A stretch of 53,571 bases of DNA from Lachnospiraceae bacterium (GTDB lineage: Bacteria > Bacillota > Clostridia > Lachnospirales > Lachnospiraceae): assembly GCA_016291405.1 (NCBI GenBank), contig JAEEXG010000012.1, positions 1 through 53,571 of the forward strand, in the 5' to 3' direction. Positions within the stretch are counted from its first letter, which is position 1; each line of letters begins with the position of its first letter. Made by a program: the position numbers and the translations under genes. The notes below the pieces were generated by a model, which was not told where the DNA came from, searched no databases, and was given only the letters and a program-made list of their open reading frames with translations. Positions 25,242-32,802 of the stretch are shown piece after piece.

Positions 25242-25670
25242 ATGTATATTAAGCAGGTATCGGTCTTTTTGGAAAACGCTGCGGGAAGACTTTTCTCCGC
25301 ACTTAAAGTTTTAAAAGCTGAAAACATCAACATAGTTTCTTTAAGCCTTGCAGATACAAGCGACTACGGCATGTTAAGAATGATCGTGGATGATTCTGAA
25401 AAGGCAAAAGAAGCCCTTAAGGCAGCAGGAATGTCAGCGCACCTAACGGACGTTTGTGCAATCAAGCTTCCTCACACAGTAGGTTCTTTGCAGGATGTCT
25501 TATTAAAGGTAGCGGATGCCGGCATAAACATTGAATATATGTATGCGCTATCCACTAAAGATGAAAACGCCTGCATCGTTATAAAGCCTACGGATTCAGC
25601 GGAGTGCAAAGAAACATTGAAGGGCTTAAACTTAGATTACATTACACAGGAAGACATAAAGAACTTTTAG
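25242..25670 (+). CDS. Double ACT-domain protein of the ior-paaK operon
   Basis: The 142-aa protein consists of two ACT-like repeats (about residues 1-70 and 71-140), each starting with a strand-rich KQVSVFLENAAGRLFSALKV or IKLPHTVGSLQDVLLKVADA segment. ACT domains bind amino acids and regulate enzymes; homologues are common immediately downstream of paaK with IOR. It probably senses an aromatic amino acid and modulates the pathway. It starts 14 bases after paaK and ends before a terminator. Confidence 0.85.
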   Translation: MYIKQVSVFLENAAGRLFSALKVLKAENINIVSLSLADTSDYGMLRMIVDDSEKAKEALKAAGMSAHLTDVCAIKLPHTVGSLQDVLLKVADAGINIEYMYALSTKDENACIVIKPTDSAECKETLKGLNLDYITQEDIKNF

Positions 25671-25674
25671 TAAC

Positions 25675-25701
25675 AAAAAGCCGAAGTAATTCGGCTTTTT
25701 T
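25675..25701 (+). terminator. Rho-independent terminator of the ior-paaK operon
   Basis: Stem AAGCCGAA / TTCGGCTT with loop GTAA, flanked by A-rich and T-rich sequence (six T), five bases after the ACT gene stop. Confidence 0.92.
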
Positions 25702-25776
25702 GTATGTGTAAACAGCCGGTTGCGTGCTTTTAAAATGCTCTCGTAGTAAAATTTATTTTGCGAGGAGGAATTACCT

Positions 25777-26541
25777 ATGGAAACTAAAGAAGTGTTATAT
25801 GAATTAAGAACAAAGAATGGATTTTCCCAGGATGACTTGGCTGAGAAAGTATATGTAACAAGACAGGCTGTTTCACGCTGGGAAAACGGGGAGACGGTGC
25901 CAAATACAGAGACATTAAAATTACTTTCAAAAGTATATAACGTTTCAATAAATACATTGCTTGGATCCCCAAGGCAGTTATTCTGTCAGTGCTGCGGAAT
26001 GCCCTTGGAAGATACAATTATAAGTAAAGATAAGGACGGAACCCCCAATGAAGAGTACTGTCAGTGGTGCTATGCCGACGGCACATTTATGTACCATGAT
26101 ATGGATAGCTTAATTGACGTATGCGTAGGAAACATGGTAGGGGAAAACTTTACTGAAGAGCAGGCAAGAGCATACTTAAAACAGGAACTTCCGAAGCTTA
26201 ACTATTGGAAGAAATACGATGAACTTTCAGACAACGGAGAATTTGAAGAGTTTAAGAGTAAGCTTATAGATGAAATAAACAATCTTCATATCGAAGGTTT
26301 ACCCAAGGTTACAAGCTTAAATTCATTGGTTGGAAGCTTTGTAAATTTAGAGTATCCACTTCCAAGTGGAGAGAAAGTAAAGTTTTTAAAAGATGACGTT
26401 ACATACCTTGGCAACCAGTTAGAGTGCGAATTTGGTGGCGACAGATGCTTTGGCATTCTTGCATGCATGGACTTTATCATGGTTGCTACATATGAAGAAG
26501 GCGGCAAGAACCCTGAGCTTGTACTTTTCAAGAAACGCTAA
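25777..26541 (+). CDS. XRE-type regulator with zinc-ribbon domain
   Basis: The 254-aa protein has an N-terminal XRE helix-turn-helix (about residues 5-60: LRTKNGFSQDDLAEKVYVTR, then QAVSRWENGETVPN). A zinc-ribbon-like domain (about 68-160) starts FCQCCGMPLEDTI and continues EEYCQWCYADGTFMY, matching a putative zinc-ribbon family often fused to transcription regulators. A C-terminal domain of about 80 residues resembles a small beta-rich sensor. Cys pairs suggest metal binding. It stands alone with a good GAGGAGG site. The regulated genes are unknown. Confidence 0.8.
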   Translation: METKEVLYELRTKNGFSQDDLAEKVYVTRQAVSRWENGETVPNTETLKLLSKVYNVSINTLLGSPRQLFCQCCGMPLEDTIISKDKDGTPNEEYCQWCYADGTFMYHDMDSLIDVCVGNMVGENFTEEQARAYLKQELPKLNYWKKYDELSDNGEFEEFKSKLIDEINNLHIEGLPKVTSLNSLVGSFVNLEYPLPSGEKVKFLKDDVTYLGNQLECEFGGDRCFGILACMDFIMVATYEEGGKNPELVLFKKR

Positions 26542-26572
26542 GCGATGCTCACTTTAACGCATCATTAACCCC

Positions 26573-26610
26573 GATGAGTAAAATGATTGTATGGCTTTAC
26601 TTTACTCATC
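26573..26610. repeat. Inverted repeat GATGAGTAAA-N18-TTTACTCATC
   Basis: A perfect 10-bp inverted repeat with an 18-nt interior sits over the proposed start codon of the next gene. It has the same 10-18-10 geometry as units in the 20.2-20.5 kb array, and similar inner arm sequence (TGAGTAAA versus TGACTAAA). Only one copy is present here. Confidence 0.75.
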
Positions 26611-27172
26611 CAGTAATTTCATAAAGTGGTGGCAGTATAAGCTTGACATGGAGGCATATGTAAATGTGCCTCATCCATTCGGGGTGCCGACAGGCCCCAT
26701 TATTAAGAAATGGCAAGTCAAGATGAGCTATGCGGATAAATACAGATTCGGGGTACTAACGTATCCCGAATATTTAGAGTGGATGCAGGAACTTGCGGAA
26801 GAAGCCACCCAGGAAGAAAAGCCAAAGAAAAAGGCAGAGTCAAACACCTTCTGGGCAAACGACGATGGAGAGAGAGAAAACCTTTCAAATGCCGACTACG
26901 AAAAGTTCTTGGCAGAAAACGCCATCAACGTTTCAAATAACACGACCCTTGATATCGACAGAATCATTAATGATGTAAGTTACGCAGAAGAACCCAAAGA
27001 AGCCCTTACGGCTTCCGATGAGTTTGCAAACAAGCCTGCGACTCAGGAATCAGAAGAAGATGTGGAAGCAAACATTCAGGCAGTGCTTACACAGCTAAAT
27101 AAAGATATTCACGGTGATTCGGTTCTTACCGAAGATGAAATCAGAGCTTTGTTTGAAGCCGCCGGAAATTAA
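26591..27172 (+). CDS. Hypothetical protein, acidic, start uncertain
   Basis: The 193-aa product is not recognised. It has an aromatic N-terminal part (KWWQYKLDMEAYVNVPHPFG, then KWQVKMSYADKYRFGVLTYP), a Glu/Lys-rich middle (about residues 68-85) and an acidic C-terminus that ends VLTEDEIRALFEAAGN. That tail resembles short alpha-helical docking motifs (compare FliM-like SQDEIDALL), but no flagellar gene is nearby. The start at 26591 is poor: it lacks a clear ribosome site and falls in the loop of an inverted repeat; an inner ATG at 26648 is possible. Coding character and a clean stop favour a real gene. Confidence 0.5.
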   Translation: MALLYSSSNFIKWWQYKLDMEAYVNVPHPFGVPTGPIIKKWQVKMSYADKYRFGVLTYPEYLEWMQELAEEATQEEKPKKKAESNTFWANDDGERENLSNADYEKFLAENAINVSNNTTLDIDRIINDVSYAEEPKEALTASDEFANKPATQESEEDVEANIQAVLTQLNKDIHGDSVLTEDEIRALFEAAGN

Positions 27173-27199
27173 TGGCCTGGGGGACGAGGTTAGTGGACC
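27173..27199. repeat. REP-like G-rich repeat, copy 1
   Basis: A 27-bp sequence beginning TGGCCTGGGGGACG and ending GTTAGTGGACC matches the copy at 30001-30027 at about 23 of 27 positions. Both copies begin on the base after a stop codon and lie just ahead of a terminator. Confidence 0.75.
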
Positions 27200-27219
27200 A
27201 TTATTATGAATAATAATGT

Positions 27220-27253
27220 AAACTCCTGCTACATAAAGTGGCAGGAGTTTTAT
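27220..27253 (+). terminator. Rho-independent terminator after the hypothetical gene
   Basis: A 10-bp stem AAACTCCTGC / GCAGGAGTTT followed by TATTAT. A separate AT-rich hairpin, TTATTAT-GA-ATAATAA, precedes it at 27201-27216. Confidence 0.8.
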
Positions 27254-27263
27254 TATCCATAAC

Positions 27264-27331
27264 AACTTCTTTAAGTAATGTGATATAAAGAAGTTATTGA
27301 ACTTCTTTAAGTAATGTGATATAAAGAAGTT
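27264..27331. repeat. Two 32-bp direct repeats, each an inverted repeat (probable operator)
   Basis: Identical 32-bp copies at 27264-27295 and 27300-27331 (36-bp period). Each has arms AACTTCTTTA and TAAAGAAGTT around AGTAATGTGATA and includes a TATAAA hexamer. They end 15 bases before the ATG of the HTH-DUF3990 gene, a good position for autoregulation by its XRE domain. Confidence 0.85.
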
Positions 27332-27346
27332 GCAGAGGTGAATGAT

Positions 27347-28201
27347 ATGAATTTCTATTTTTCAAATGATATAAAGGCAATAAGAGAGATGCTTGGCCTG
27401 ACACAGGCTGAGCTTGCTGAGAAGCTTGGCGTGCAGCAGATTACGATATCGAGAAACGAAACAGGGCAGACTGAACCATCCGAGAGGCTTCTTGAACTTG
27501 TTTATAGTTTTGCTTTTTCAAATAATATTAAGCTTGGAAAACTTAAGGAAATGCTGTGGCTTGAAAATTTAAAGCCCGGCCATAAACTTCTTTTGCATGG
27601 TGCAAAGAGCGTAATTGAAGGGGAGTTAAGCGCTCAAAAGAGCAGGACAAACAATGACTTTGGCCAAGGGTTCTATACAGGGGAGAACTATGAACAAGCA
27701 GTTTCTTTTGTATCATCTTTTGATAGACCCTCAATCTACTACTTGGACTTAGATGCGAAAAATCTTAGATGCAAAGAGTATAAGGTAAATCGCGATTGGA
27801 TGATGACAATCGCCTATTACAGAGGTACTTTGGATGATTATGCCGACCATCCTATGATTAAGAAACTTGTTGCAGAGTCGCGTGATTGCGATTATATCAT
27901 TGCTCCGATTGCGGACAATAGAATGTTCCAAATAATTAACTCTTTTATTATCGGTGAGATAACAGATGAGCAGTGTAAACATTGTTTGGCTGCAACAAAC
28001 CTTGGAAAACAATACATTTTTGTAAGTGATAAGTCAGTTAAGAGACTTAAAATACTTGAAAGAAGCTATGTTTCAGATAATGAGCGTGAATATTACAGGA
28101 ATCTAAAGATAGGGGATGCAAAGCTAGGTGAAGATAAGGTAAAACTTGCCAGGATAAGATATAGAGGAAAAGGCAAGTATATTGACGAAATACTTAAATA
28201 G
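27347..28201 (+). CDS. XRE-DUF3990 fusion, ADP-ribosyltransferase-like (candidate toxin)
   Basis: The 284-aa protein joins an XRE helix-turn-helix (about residues 8-62: IREMLGLTQAELAEKLGVQQ, then ITISRNETGQTEPS) to a DUF3990-type domain. That domain is placed in the ADP-ribosyltransferase superfamily; visible motifs are LLLHGAK (about 80-86, the H-x-x NAD site) and NDFGQGFYTGENYEQAVSF (about 102-120). It may modify a host or phage target. A frame starting at GTG 27338 exists, but AGAGGTG sits just upstream of ATG 27347 and selects it. The 32-bp repeats upstream are its likely operators. A 161-aa partner gene follows after 21 bases, so a toxin-antitoxin pair is plausible. Confidence 0.75.
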   Translation: MNFYFSNDIKAIREMLGLTQAELAEKLGVQQITISRNETGQTEPSERLLELVYSFAFSNNIKLGKLKEMLWLENLKPGHKLLLHGAKSVIEGELSAQKSRTNNDFGQGFYTGENYEQAVSFVSSFDRPSIYYLDLDAKNLRCKEYKVNRDWMMTIAYYRGTLDDYADHPMIKKLVAESRDCDYIIAPIADNRMFQIINSFIIGEITDEQCKHCLAATNLGKQYIFVSDKSVKRLKILERSYVSDNEREYYRNLKIGDAKLGEDKVKLARIRYRGKGKYIDEILK

Positions 28202-28222
28202 AAAAGAAAGGGGATAACGTAC

Positions 28223-28708
28223 ATGATTAAAATTGACAGAGACGGATTACTGCTTTGCGAACTTCAGGCTAAAGCATTTGAGTTATCAATAACGCTTCAA
28301 AACACAAGCTCTGAGATTTTTGTAAGAAGATTCATGAATAGCAAAGTCGCTAAGGACATGGACAACCTTTCTTTTTTACAGACCAACCTTCAACCTAAGG
28401 ATATGCTTGAAAGGGTAGATGAGGAATATGGTGAATCCAATTATGGCTCAAAGAAATTTGCTGCGAATGAAATGTATTGGATAGGATATATTTACAGGTA
28501 TTATGCATACACATACGGAAAGTCGTCACAGCAGATATATAAAACGCTAAAGCCCAAAGAACTTAGAGAGGTTTATTTGCCTTATCATACTATGGATCCG
28601 GCACAGGCTATTGATAGAATCCTTGAATCAAAGGGAATATATAGCAATGTAGTCCGTGAGGAAACTGTACAATACGAGATTTTTAAAAGAGTAAGACAGG
28701 GTAAATAA
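28223..28708 (+). CDS. Hypothetical partner of the XRE-DUF3990 protein (candidate antitoxin)
   Basis: The 161-aa protein has no recognised domain. It is mostly helical and charged, with aromatic clusters (MYWIGYIYRYYAYTYGKSSQ at about residues 88-107) followed by KTLKPKELREVYLPYHTMDP. Genes of this size often accompany DUF3990 proteins, and its closeness (21 bases) suggests co-expression. If the upstream protein is toxic, this is the likely neutraliser. This is inference from layout. Confidence 0.6.
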   Translation: MIKIDRDGLLLCELQAKAFELSITLQNTSSEIFVRRFMNSKVAKDMDNLSFLQTNLQPKDMLERVDEEYGESNYGSKKFAANEMYWIGYIYRYYAYTYGKSSQQIYKTLKPKELREVYLPYHTMDPAQAIDRILESKGIYSNVVREETVQYEIFKRVRQGK

Positions 28709-28809
28709 ACCAATTGCGCTTGAGAATAAATCCGCATAGGGATATACTATCGAAGACTGATGAAAGCGCATATCATTTAGATGCGCTTAAAAATAGGAGA
28801 AACAAATTT

Positions 28810-30000
28810 ATGAATTTTAAACTGACAGCACGCGGAAAACATCAACTTTTTACCAGCTATGGCGTGTTTATCATCAATGGTATGTTGGCATTGTCGATTG
28901 GCTCATTGCTTCCGTTTATACGTGATGCGAGAGGGCTAGACTATGTCTTTGCAGGATTGCTTGTTTCTTTGCATTCAATCGGTAATTTGGCATCAAGCTT
29001 TTTAGCAGGGCCGGTTGCAGGAAAGATTGGACGAAAGAAAGGAATTCTTTGCTTTAACATTTTTTACGCAATCTCGTTTTTGCTTTTAATCGTGGGAAAA
29101 AGCAACCCTATACTTGCAATCGCCTTTTTCTTAACCGGTTTTACAAGAGGTGCGACAAGTAACTTCTGTAATTCGGTTGTAAATGACTTAGCACCGGGCA
29201 AAGCATCAATCTTAAACGGTTTGCATGCGATGTTTTCGATTGGTGCGTTTTTATTCCCGTTAGTGCTTACGCTTATTACAGCAGGCGGTGCACAGCGTTA
29301 TGTCTATGCACTCATCATGATGATGATTCTTGGTATCATAAGCTTCCTCTTATATTTGACAATCCCGGATCCGGATGTAGCAGGAGAGACTAAAGAAGAG
29401 GCAACGCCTGAAGTTAAAGAGGGCGGTGTCGGATTTTTCAAAGAAGGCATCTTCTGGCTTGTGGTACTGACATTGTTTTTCTATCTTTGTGCGGAGCAGG
29501 GGGTCATCGGATGGATGGTAACCTACTTTTCCGATACCGGTTTTATCGATGAAAACCTTTCCCAGATTACGGCAAGTGTACTCTGGATCATGATTTTGGC
29601 AGGCCGTCTGACCGTTGCCTGGGCATCGACCCGTATGGATAAAAGAAAACTGCTTCCCTATATGGGCATCGGAATCGTGTTGTTTTTCGTGGCACTTCTC
29701 TTTGCGCGCCAGACCGCACTGATTGTAATTTGCATCATGGGCTTTGGATTTTCCATGGCAGGAATTTATCCCACGGTAGTTTCTTTTACCGGAGATTTGA
29801 TCCATAAGTATTCATTGGCATGGAGTTTTGTTCTTACGATGGCAAGTTTTGGGTCCATCATAATGCCCTCTGTCATCGGTTCAATCGCAGAGCATGCAGG
29901 CATCTATGTCGGCATGAGCTCGGTAGCGGTTGTGGTAATCTTAGACTTTGCACTGATTCTAATCCTAACCGCATATGCAGGAAAAAAGGCCACAAAATAG
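28810..30000 (+). CDS. Major facilitator superfamily transporter
   Basis: A 396-aa membrane protein with about 12 hydrophobic helices. The MFS signature between helices 2 and 3 is visible as GPVAGKIGRKKGILCFN (about residues 60-76). The frame extends upstream to 28714, but ATG 28810 has AGGAGA at 28795-28800, so it is preferred. Codon choice (more CTG, GCA, GGC and GTG) looks slightly more G+C-rich than its neighbours. It is flanked by REP-like repeats and toxin-antitoxin genes, which fits acquisition. The substrate is unknown; the fold resembles fucose/sugar or drug exporters. Confidence 0.87.
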   Translation: MNFKLTARGKHQLFTSYGVFIINGMLALSIGSLLPFIRDARGLDYVFAGLLVSLHSIGNLASSFLAGPVAGKIGRKKGILCFNIFYAISFLLLIVGKSNPILAIAFFLTGFTRGATSNFCNSVVNDLAPGKASILNGLHAMFSIGAFLFPLVLTLITAGGAQRYVYALIMMMILGIISFLLYLTIPDPDVAGETKEEATPEVKEGGVGFFKEGIFWLVVLTLFFYLCAEQGVIGWMVTYFSDTGFIDENLSQITASVLWIMILAGRLTVAWASTRMDKRKLLPYMGIGIVLFFVALLFARQTALIVICIMGFGFSMAGIYPTVVSFTGDLIHKYSLAWSFVLTMASFGSIIMPSVIGSIAEHAGIYVGMSSVAVVVILDFALILILTAYAGKKATK

Positions 30001-30027
30001 TGGCCCTGGGGACGGGGTTAGTGGTCC
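30001..30027. repeat. REP-like G-rich repeat, copy 2
   Basis: Begins TGGCCCTGGGGACG and ends GTTAGTGGTCC. It pairs with the copy at 27173-27199 and brackets the DUF3990-MFS segment in direct orientation. Confidence 0.75.
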
Positions 30028-30040
30028 GTTATGATAAAGC

Positions 30041-30071
30041 AACGACCCTCCGAAAATGGAGGGTCGTTTTT
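30041..30071. terminator. Bidirectional terminator between MFS and ParE genes
   Basis: An 11-bp stem AACGACCCTCC / GGAGGGTCGTT, then TTTTACTT, lies between the convergent stops at 30000 and 30078. Confidence 0.85.
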
Positions 30072-30077
30072 ACTTAA

Positions 30078-30395
30078 CTATAAGCCTCTTATAATACTTA
30101 AGTAATCCTGTCTTTGGTCTACAACTGCATATATGACAACCTGTTTCTTACTATCGTCGACCTTATAAAACACAAGATCTTTTTCCAGAATAAGAACCAG
30201 GTATCCTTGACGCTTAAGTATATTATACTTTGGCTCTACACCAATGTACGGATTCTCTCCAAGATTCATAATAGCTTCTTCAAGATTATCCAGTTTTTCC
30301 AATGCAACATCCGTTCCAAAACTTTCCGCAATGTGAAGAACGATTTTTCGAATTAAGGAATCTGCCGTGTCAGTTCTTATAACTTCGTACTTCAA
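30078..30395 (-). CDS. RelE/ParE-family toxin
   Basis: The 105-aa protein is a small RelE/ParE-fold protein: YEVIRTDTADSLIRKIVLHI at the start, then NLEEAIMNLGENPYIGVEP, and the C-terminal strand region VVIYAVVDQRQDYLSIIR. Members either cut ribosome-bound mRNA or inhibit gyrase; the subtype cannot be decided. It overlaps the upstream antitoxin gene by four bases, which gives strong coupling. Confidence 0.87.
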   Translation of the reverse strand: MKYEVIRTDTADSLIRKIVLHIAESFGTDVALEKLDNLEEAIMNLGENPYIGVEPKYNILKRQGYLVLILEKDLVFYKVDDSKKQVVIYAVVDQRQDYLSIIRGL

Positions 30396-30676
30396 GCCTT
30401 GCCCTCCTTAAGAAGACTTCTTAAGTCGTCAAACGTCTCCTTCATAGGGGCAACTCTTCCATATTTAACATCTTCATCTGCTTCTGCCAGAGTCTCTAAA
30501 AGCTCAATCCTTGCTTTCATTCTTTTATATTCTTCGTATGCGAGTGCTACTGTATCTCCTCGTCCATTTACCGTAATAATAACCGCTTCATTATTCTCAC
30601 GGCACTGTTTAGAAATTTCATTATAGTGATTTCGTAAATCTGCAGATGGTCTGATTACTTCTTGATGTGAAAACAT
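30392..30676 (-). CDS. Phd/YefM-family antitoxin
   Basis: The 94-aa protein starts with a Phd/YefM-type fold (VIRPSADLRNHYNEISKQCR, then VIITVNGRGDTVALAYEEYK, about residues 7-52), the DNA-binding and dimerisation part. A helical C-terminal tail should bind the ParE/RelE toxin. It precedes the toxin, the usual antitoxin-first order. A palindromic operator overlaps its promoter. Confidence 0.87.
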   Translation of the reverse strand: MFSHQEVIRPSADLRNHYNEISKQCRENNEAVIITVNGRGDTVALAYEEYKRMKARIELLETLAEADEDVKYGRVAPMKETFDDLRSLLKEGKA

Positions 30677-30698
30677 AATTATTACCTCCGTCTTTACA

Positions 30699-30734
30699 TA
30701 GACACATTATATCATTATTTGTCTACTTGGGCAA
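30699..30734 (-). promoter_or_regulatory. Promoter and palindromic operator of the toxin-antitoxin pair
   Basis: On the minus strand TTGCCC (30734-30729), 17 nt, TATAAT (30711-30706). Inverted arms TAGACA/TGTCTA (30699-30704 and 30720-30725) flank the -10 box, as expected for Phd/YefM autoregulation. Confidence 0.7.
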
Positions 30735-30876
30735 CGCTTTGATGAGCTATGAGTCTTAGACGAAAATGCTCCTCAAATTTGAAAGGGGTCAAAATGAATT
30801 CGGACATAAGTTGTGATATAATCGGATTTACGAGTATTATTTGCATTAAAATAGCATTTGAGATGGAAGAAAATAT

Positions 30877-31392
30877 ATGGCTACATGGAGTGGAATAAGA
30901 GCAAAATTGGAAAAAGACTATTTAGCAGAGTCTTTAAGAGGGCATATACAGTATTTTGCTACCAGCTATAGCAAATGTCCTGATCACGAAGGCAGGGCTG
31001 CTATTATGCTTGATGGAAAAGAGATAATTTCGGGTGGGTATTATAACAACTGGGCAAAGGCATCTGAGTTTCCGCATGATGAGAAATATGAGCGGAGAAT
31101 GCAGGTTGAAAATGCTTATATGGATGACACCGCTATTCAGTTGGGAGTATTTGATCAGAGATGCTTTTATGAGGCATTCGAAATATTTGATAACCAGAGC
31201 ATTGATGAAAGTCTTGAGAGCGATAATATGCTGGTCAGAATTATGGCAATTTTGGATAGAAGAGTGGGGAAAAGGCGCCTTAATAAGATTTATGAGACTA
31301 TTGAGAATCAGGAACCAAGCTTTAGAGAGTTCTTTGCTATAAGAATGACAGCTGAAAAATGCGCCGGTCGTTCAAATGAACGAGATTATTAA
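30877..31392 (+). CDS. SF0329-family protein
   Basis: The 171-aa protein matches by eye a family named SF0329 by NCBI, whose members typically begin MATWSGIRxKLEExYLA and contain LRGHIQYFATSY (about residues 20-31). A conserved LDGKEIISGGYYNNW (about 47-61) follows. The function is unknown, and these proteins are common in Firmicutes accessory regions. An extended -10 (TGATATAAT near 30810-30820) lies upstream. A truncated copy of its first residues recurs at 34481. Confidence 0.7.
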   Translation: MATWSGIRAKLEKDYLAESLRGHIQYFATSYSKCPDHEGRAAIMLDGKEIISGGYYNNWAKASEFPHDEKYERRMQVENAYMDDTAIQLGVFDQRCFYEAFEIFDNQSIDESLESDNMLVRIMAILDRRVGKRRLNKIYETIENQEPSFREFFAIRMTAEKCAGRSNERDY

Positions 31393-31418
31393 CGGCTTAA
31401 TGCCACATAGGAGAATAA

Positions 31419-32282
31419 ATGATTCAGGATATATATCCAAGCAGGCTTTATAATGAGTTTAAAAAGTGTGAGATAGAAGAAAACGACTATCTTCTTGTTT
31501 ATGATAAGGACGGAAAGGTCCTTGTGAAGGAGGAGGCCGGGAAGCTTCTGTTTAGTACAAAGAAACAGATAGGAGATGTGGAAAATACATATCTTTTTTC
31601 TGTTGATGAGCAAAAATATTTTCTTTCGCTTGATGGTAAAAGCATAGATACTAAAGCTCTTGAAAAAGAAGGCTTTGTATATCTTACGGTGAGAGAATTA
31701 AGAGACCATGCGGACGGGAATGAGATTTATGCAGGTTTTACCGCCTATCATCTTTGGAGATGGTACGCAGATAATAAATACTGTGGCAGGTGTGGCGAGC
31801 CCTTGAATCAGGGGGATAAAGAAAGAAGCCTTGTATGCCCTAAGTGTGGCAATACCGTTTATCCAAGAATTAATCCTGCGGTGATTGTGGGTGTAAGAAA
31901 GGGCGATTATCTTCTTCTTACAAAATATAAGAGGGGCTTTGCCCACAACGCTTTGGTTGCAGGTTTTACCGAAATTGGGGAAACTCTTGAAGAAACCGTT
32001 GCAAGAGAGGTAATGGAGGAGACCGGCATTAAAGTCAAAAACATTACTTACTACAAATCTCAGCCTTGGGGCATGGCCCAGGATATTTTGGTGGGATTTT
32101 ATTGTGAAGCAGACGGAGACAGTGAAATCCATATGGATGAGAGTGAGCTTAAATATGCCGAGTGGGTTAAGAGGGAAGATATTGTTCTTCAGCCTAACAA
32201 CTTAAGCCTCACCAATGAGATGATGAGAATGTTCAAGGAGGGGAAAGATGGAGATTTTTGCCGGCAGACCGGCCGATACTAA
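31419..32282 (+). CDS. nudC: NAD(H) pyrophosphatase (NudC-type Nudix)
   Basis: The 287-aa hydrolase splits NADH to NMNH and AMP; family members can also decap NAD-capped RNA. A zinc-ribbon CGRCGEPL and VCPKCGNTVYPR lies at about residues 122-150. The Nudix box GFTEIGETLEETVAREVMEE (then TGI) occupies about 184-206, and SQPWGMAQDILVGFYCEAD (about 217-235) is the NudC-specific downstream motif. It overlaps the next gene by 35 bases. The start has a GGAG site. Confidence 0.9.
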   Translation: MIQDIYPSRLYNEFKKCEIEENDYLLVYDKDGKVLVKEEAGKLLFSTKKQIGDVENTYLFSVDEQKYFLSLDGKSIDTKALEKEGFVYLTVRELRDHADGNEIYAGFTAYHLWRWYADNKYCGRCGEPLNQGDKERSLVCPKCGNTVYPRINPAVIVGVRKGDYLLLTKYKRGFAHNALVAGFTEIGETLEETVAREVMEETGIKVKNITYYKSQPWGMAQDILVGFYCEADGDSEIHMDESELKYAEWVKREDIVLQPNNLSLTNEMMRMFKEGKDGDFCRQTGRY

Positions 32283-32793
32283 GAGAAGGCTTGACAGGGA
32301 AATACGTACCTACGACCTTCTTGACAAGCTGGGAATCGAATATAAACGTGTGGACCACGAGAAGGCAATGACCATGGAGGCATGCCTTGAAGTGGATAAA
32401 ACTTTGGGAACATATATGTGCAAGAATTTGTTTCTTTGTAACAGACAAAAAACACAGTTCTACTTACTTCTTATGCCCGGGGATAAGAAATTTAAAACAA
32501 AGGAATTATCAGCCCAGATTAATTCGGCAAGATTATCTTTTGCCGAAGCGGAGGATATGATTAAATACCTTGATATTGAGCCCGGTTCAGTTAGCGTAAT
32601 GGGTGTAATGAACGATAAGGAGAACAAGGTTAAGCTCCTCATTGATGAGGATGTTCTGAAGGAAGACTATATCGGATGTCATCCTTGTGTAAACACCTCA
32701 AGTTTAAAGATAAAAATTGATGATTTGATGAATAAATTTTTGCCGGCAACCAATCACGAACCAAGCACGGTAACACTCGTTGGGGAGGATTAA
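32248..32793 (+). CDS. YbaK/ProX-type aminoacyl-tRNA deacylase
   Basis: The 181-aa protein belongs to the YbaK/EbsC/ProX group, which hydrolyses mischarged Ala- or Cys-tRNA-Pro. Visible family segments are KNLFLCNRQKTQFYLLLMPG (about residues 60-79), FKTKELSAQI, FAEAEDMIKYLDIEPGSVSV (about 98-117) and GCHPCVNTSSLKI (about 144-156). Its start lies inside the nudC 3' end with an AAGGAGG site in the nudC frame, giving translational coupling. Specificity for Ala-tRNA-Pro is inferred. Confidence 0.87.
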   Translation: MEIFAGRPADTKRRLDREIRTYDLLDKLGIEYKRVDHEKAMTMEACLEVDKTLGTYMCKNLFLCNRQKTQFYLLLMPGDKKFKTKELSAQINSARLSFAEAEDMIKYLDIEPGSVSVMGVMNDKENKVKLLIDEDVLKEDYIGCHPCVNTSSLKIKIDDLMNKFLPATNHEPSTVTLVGED

Positions 32794-32802
32794 AAAAGAA
32801 AA

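Noticed and set aside
28714-28809. N-terminal extension of the MFS transporter
   Set aside because: The extension begins at TTG, is charged and non-membrane, and a good ribosome site precedes ATG 28810.
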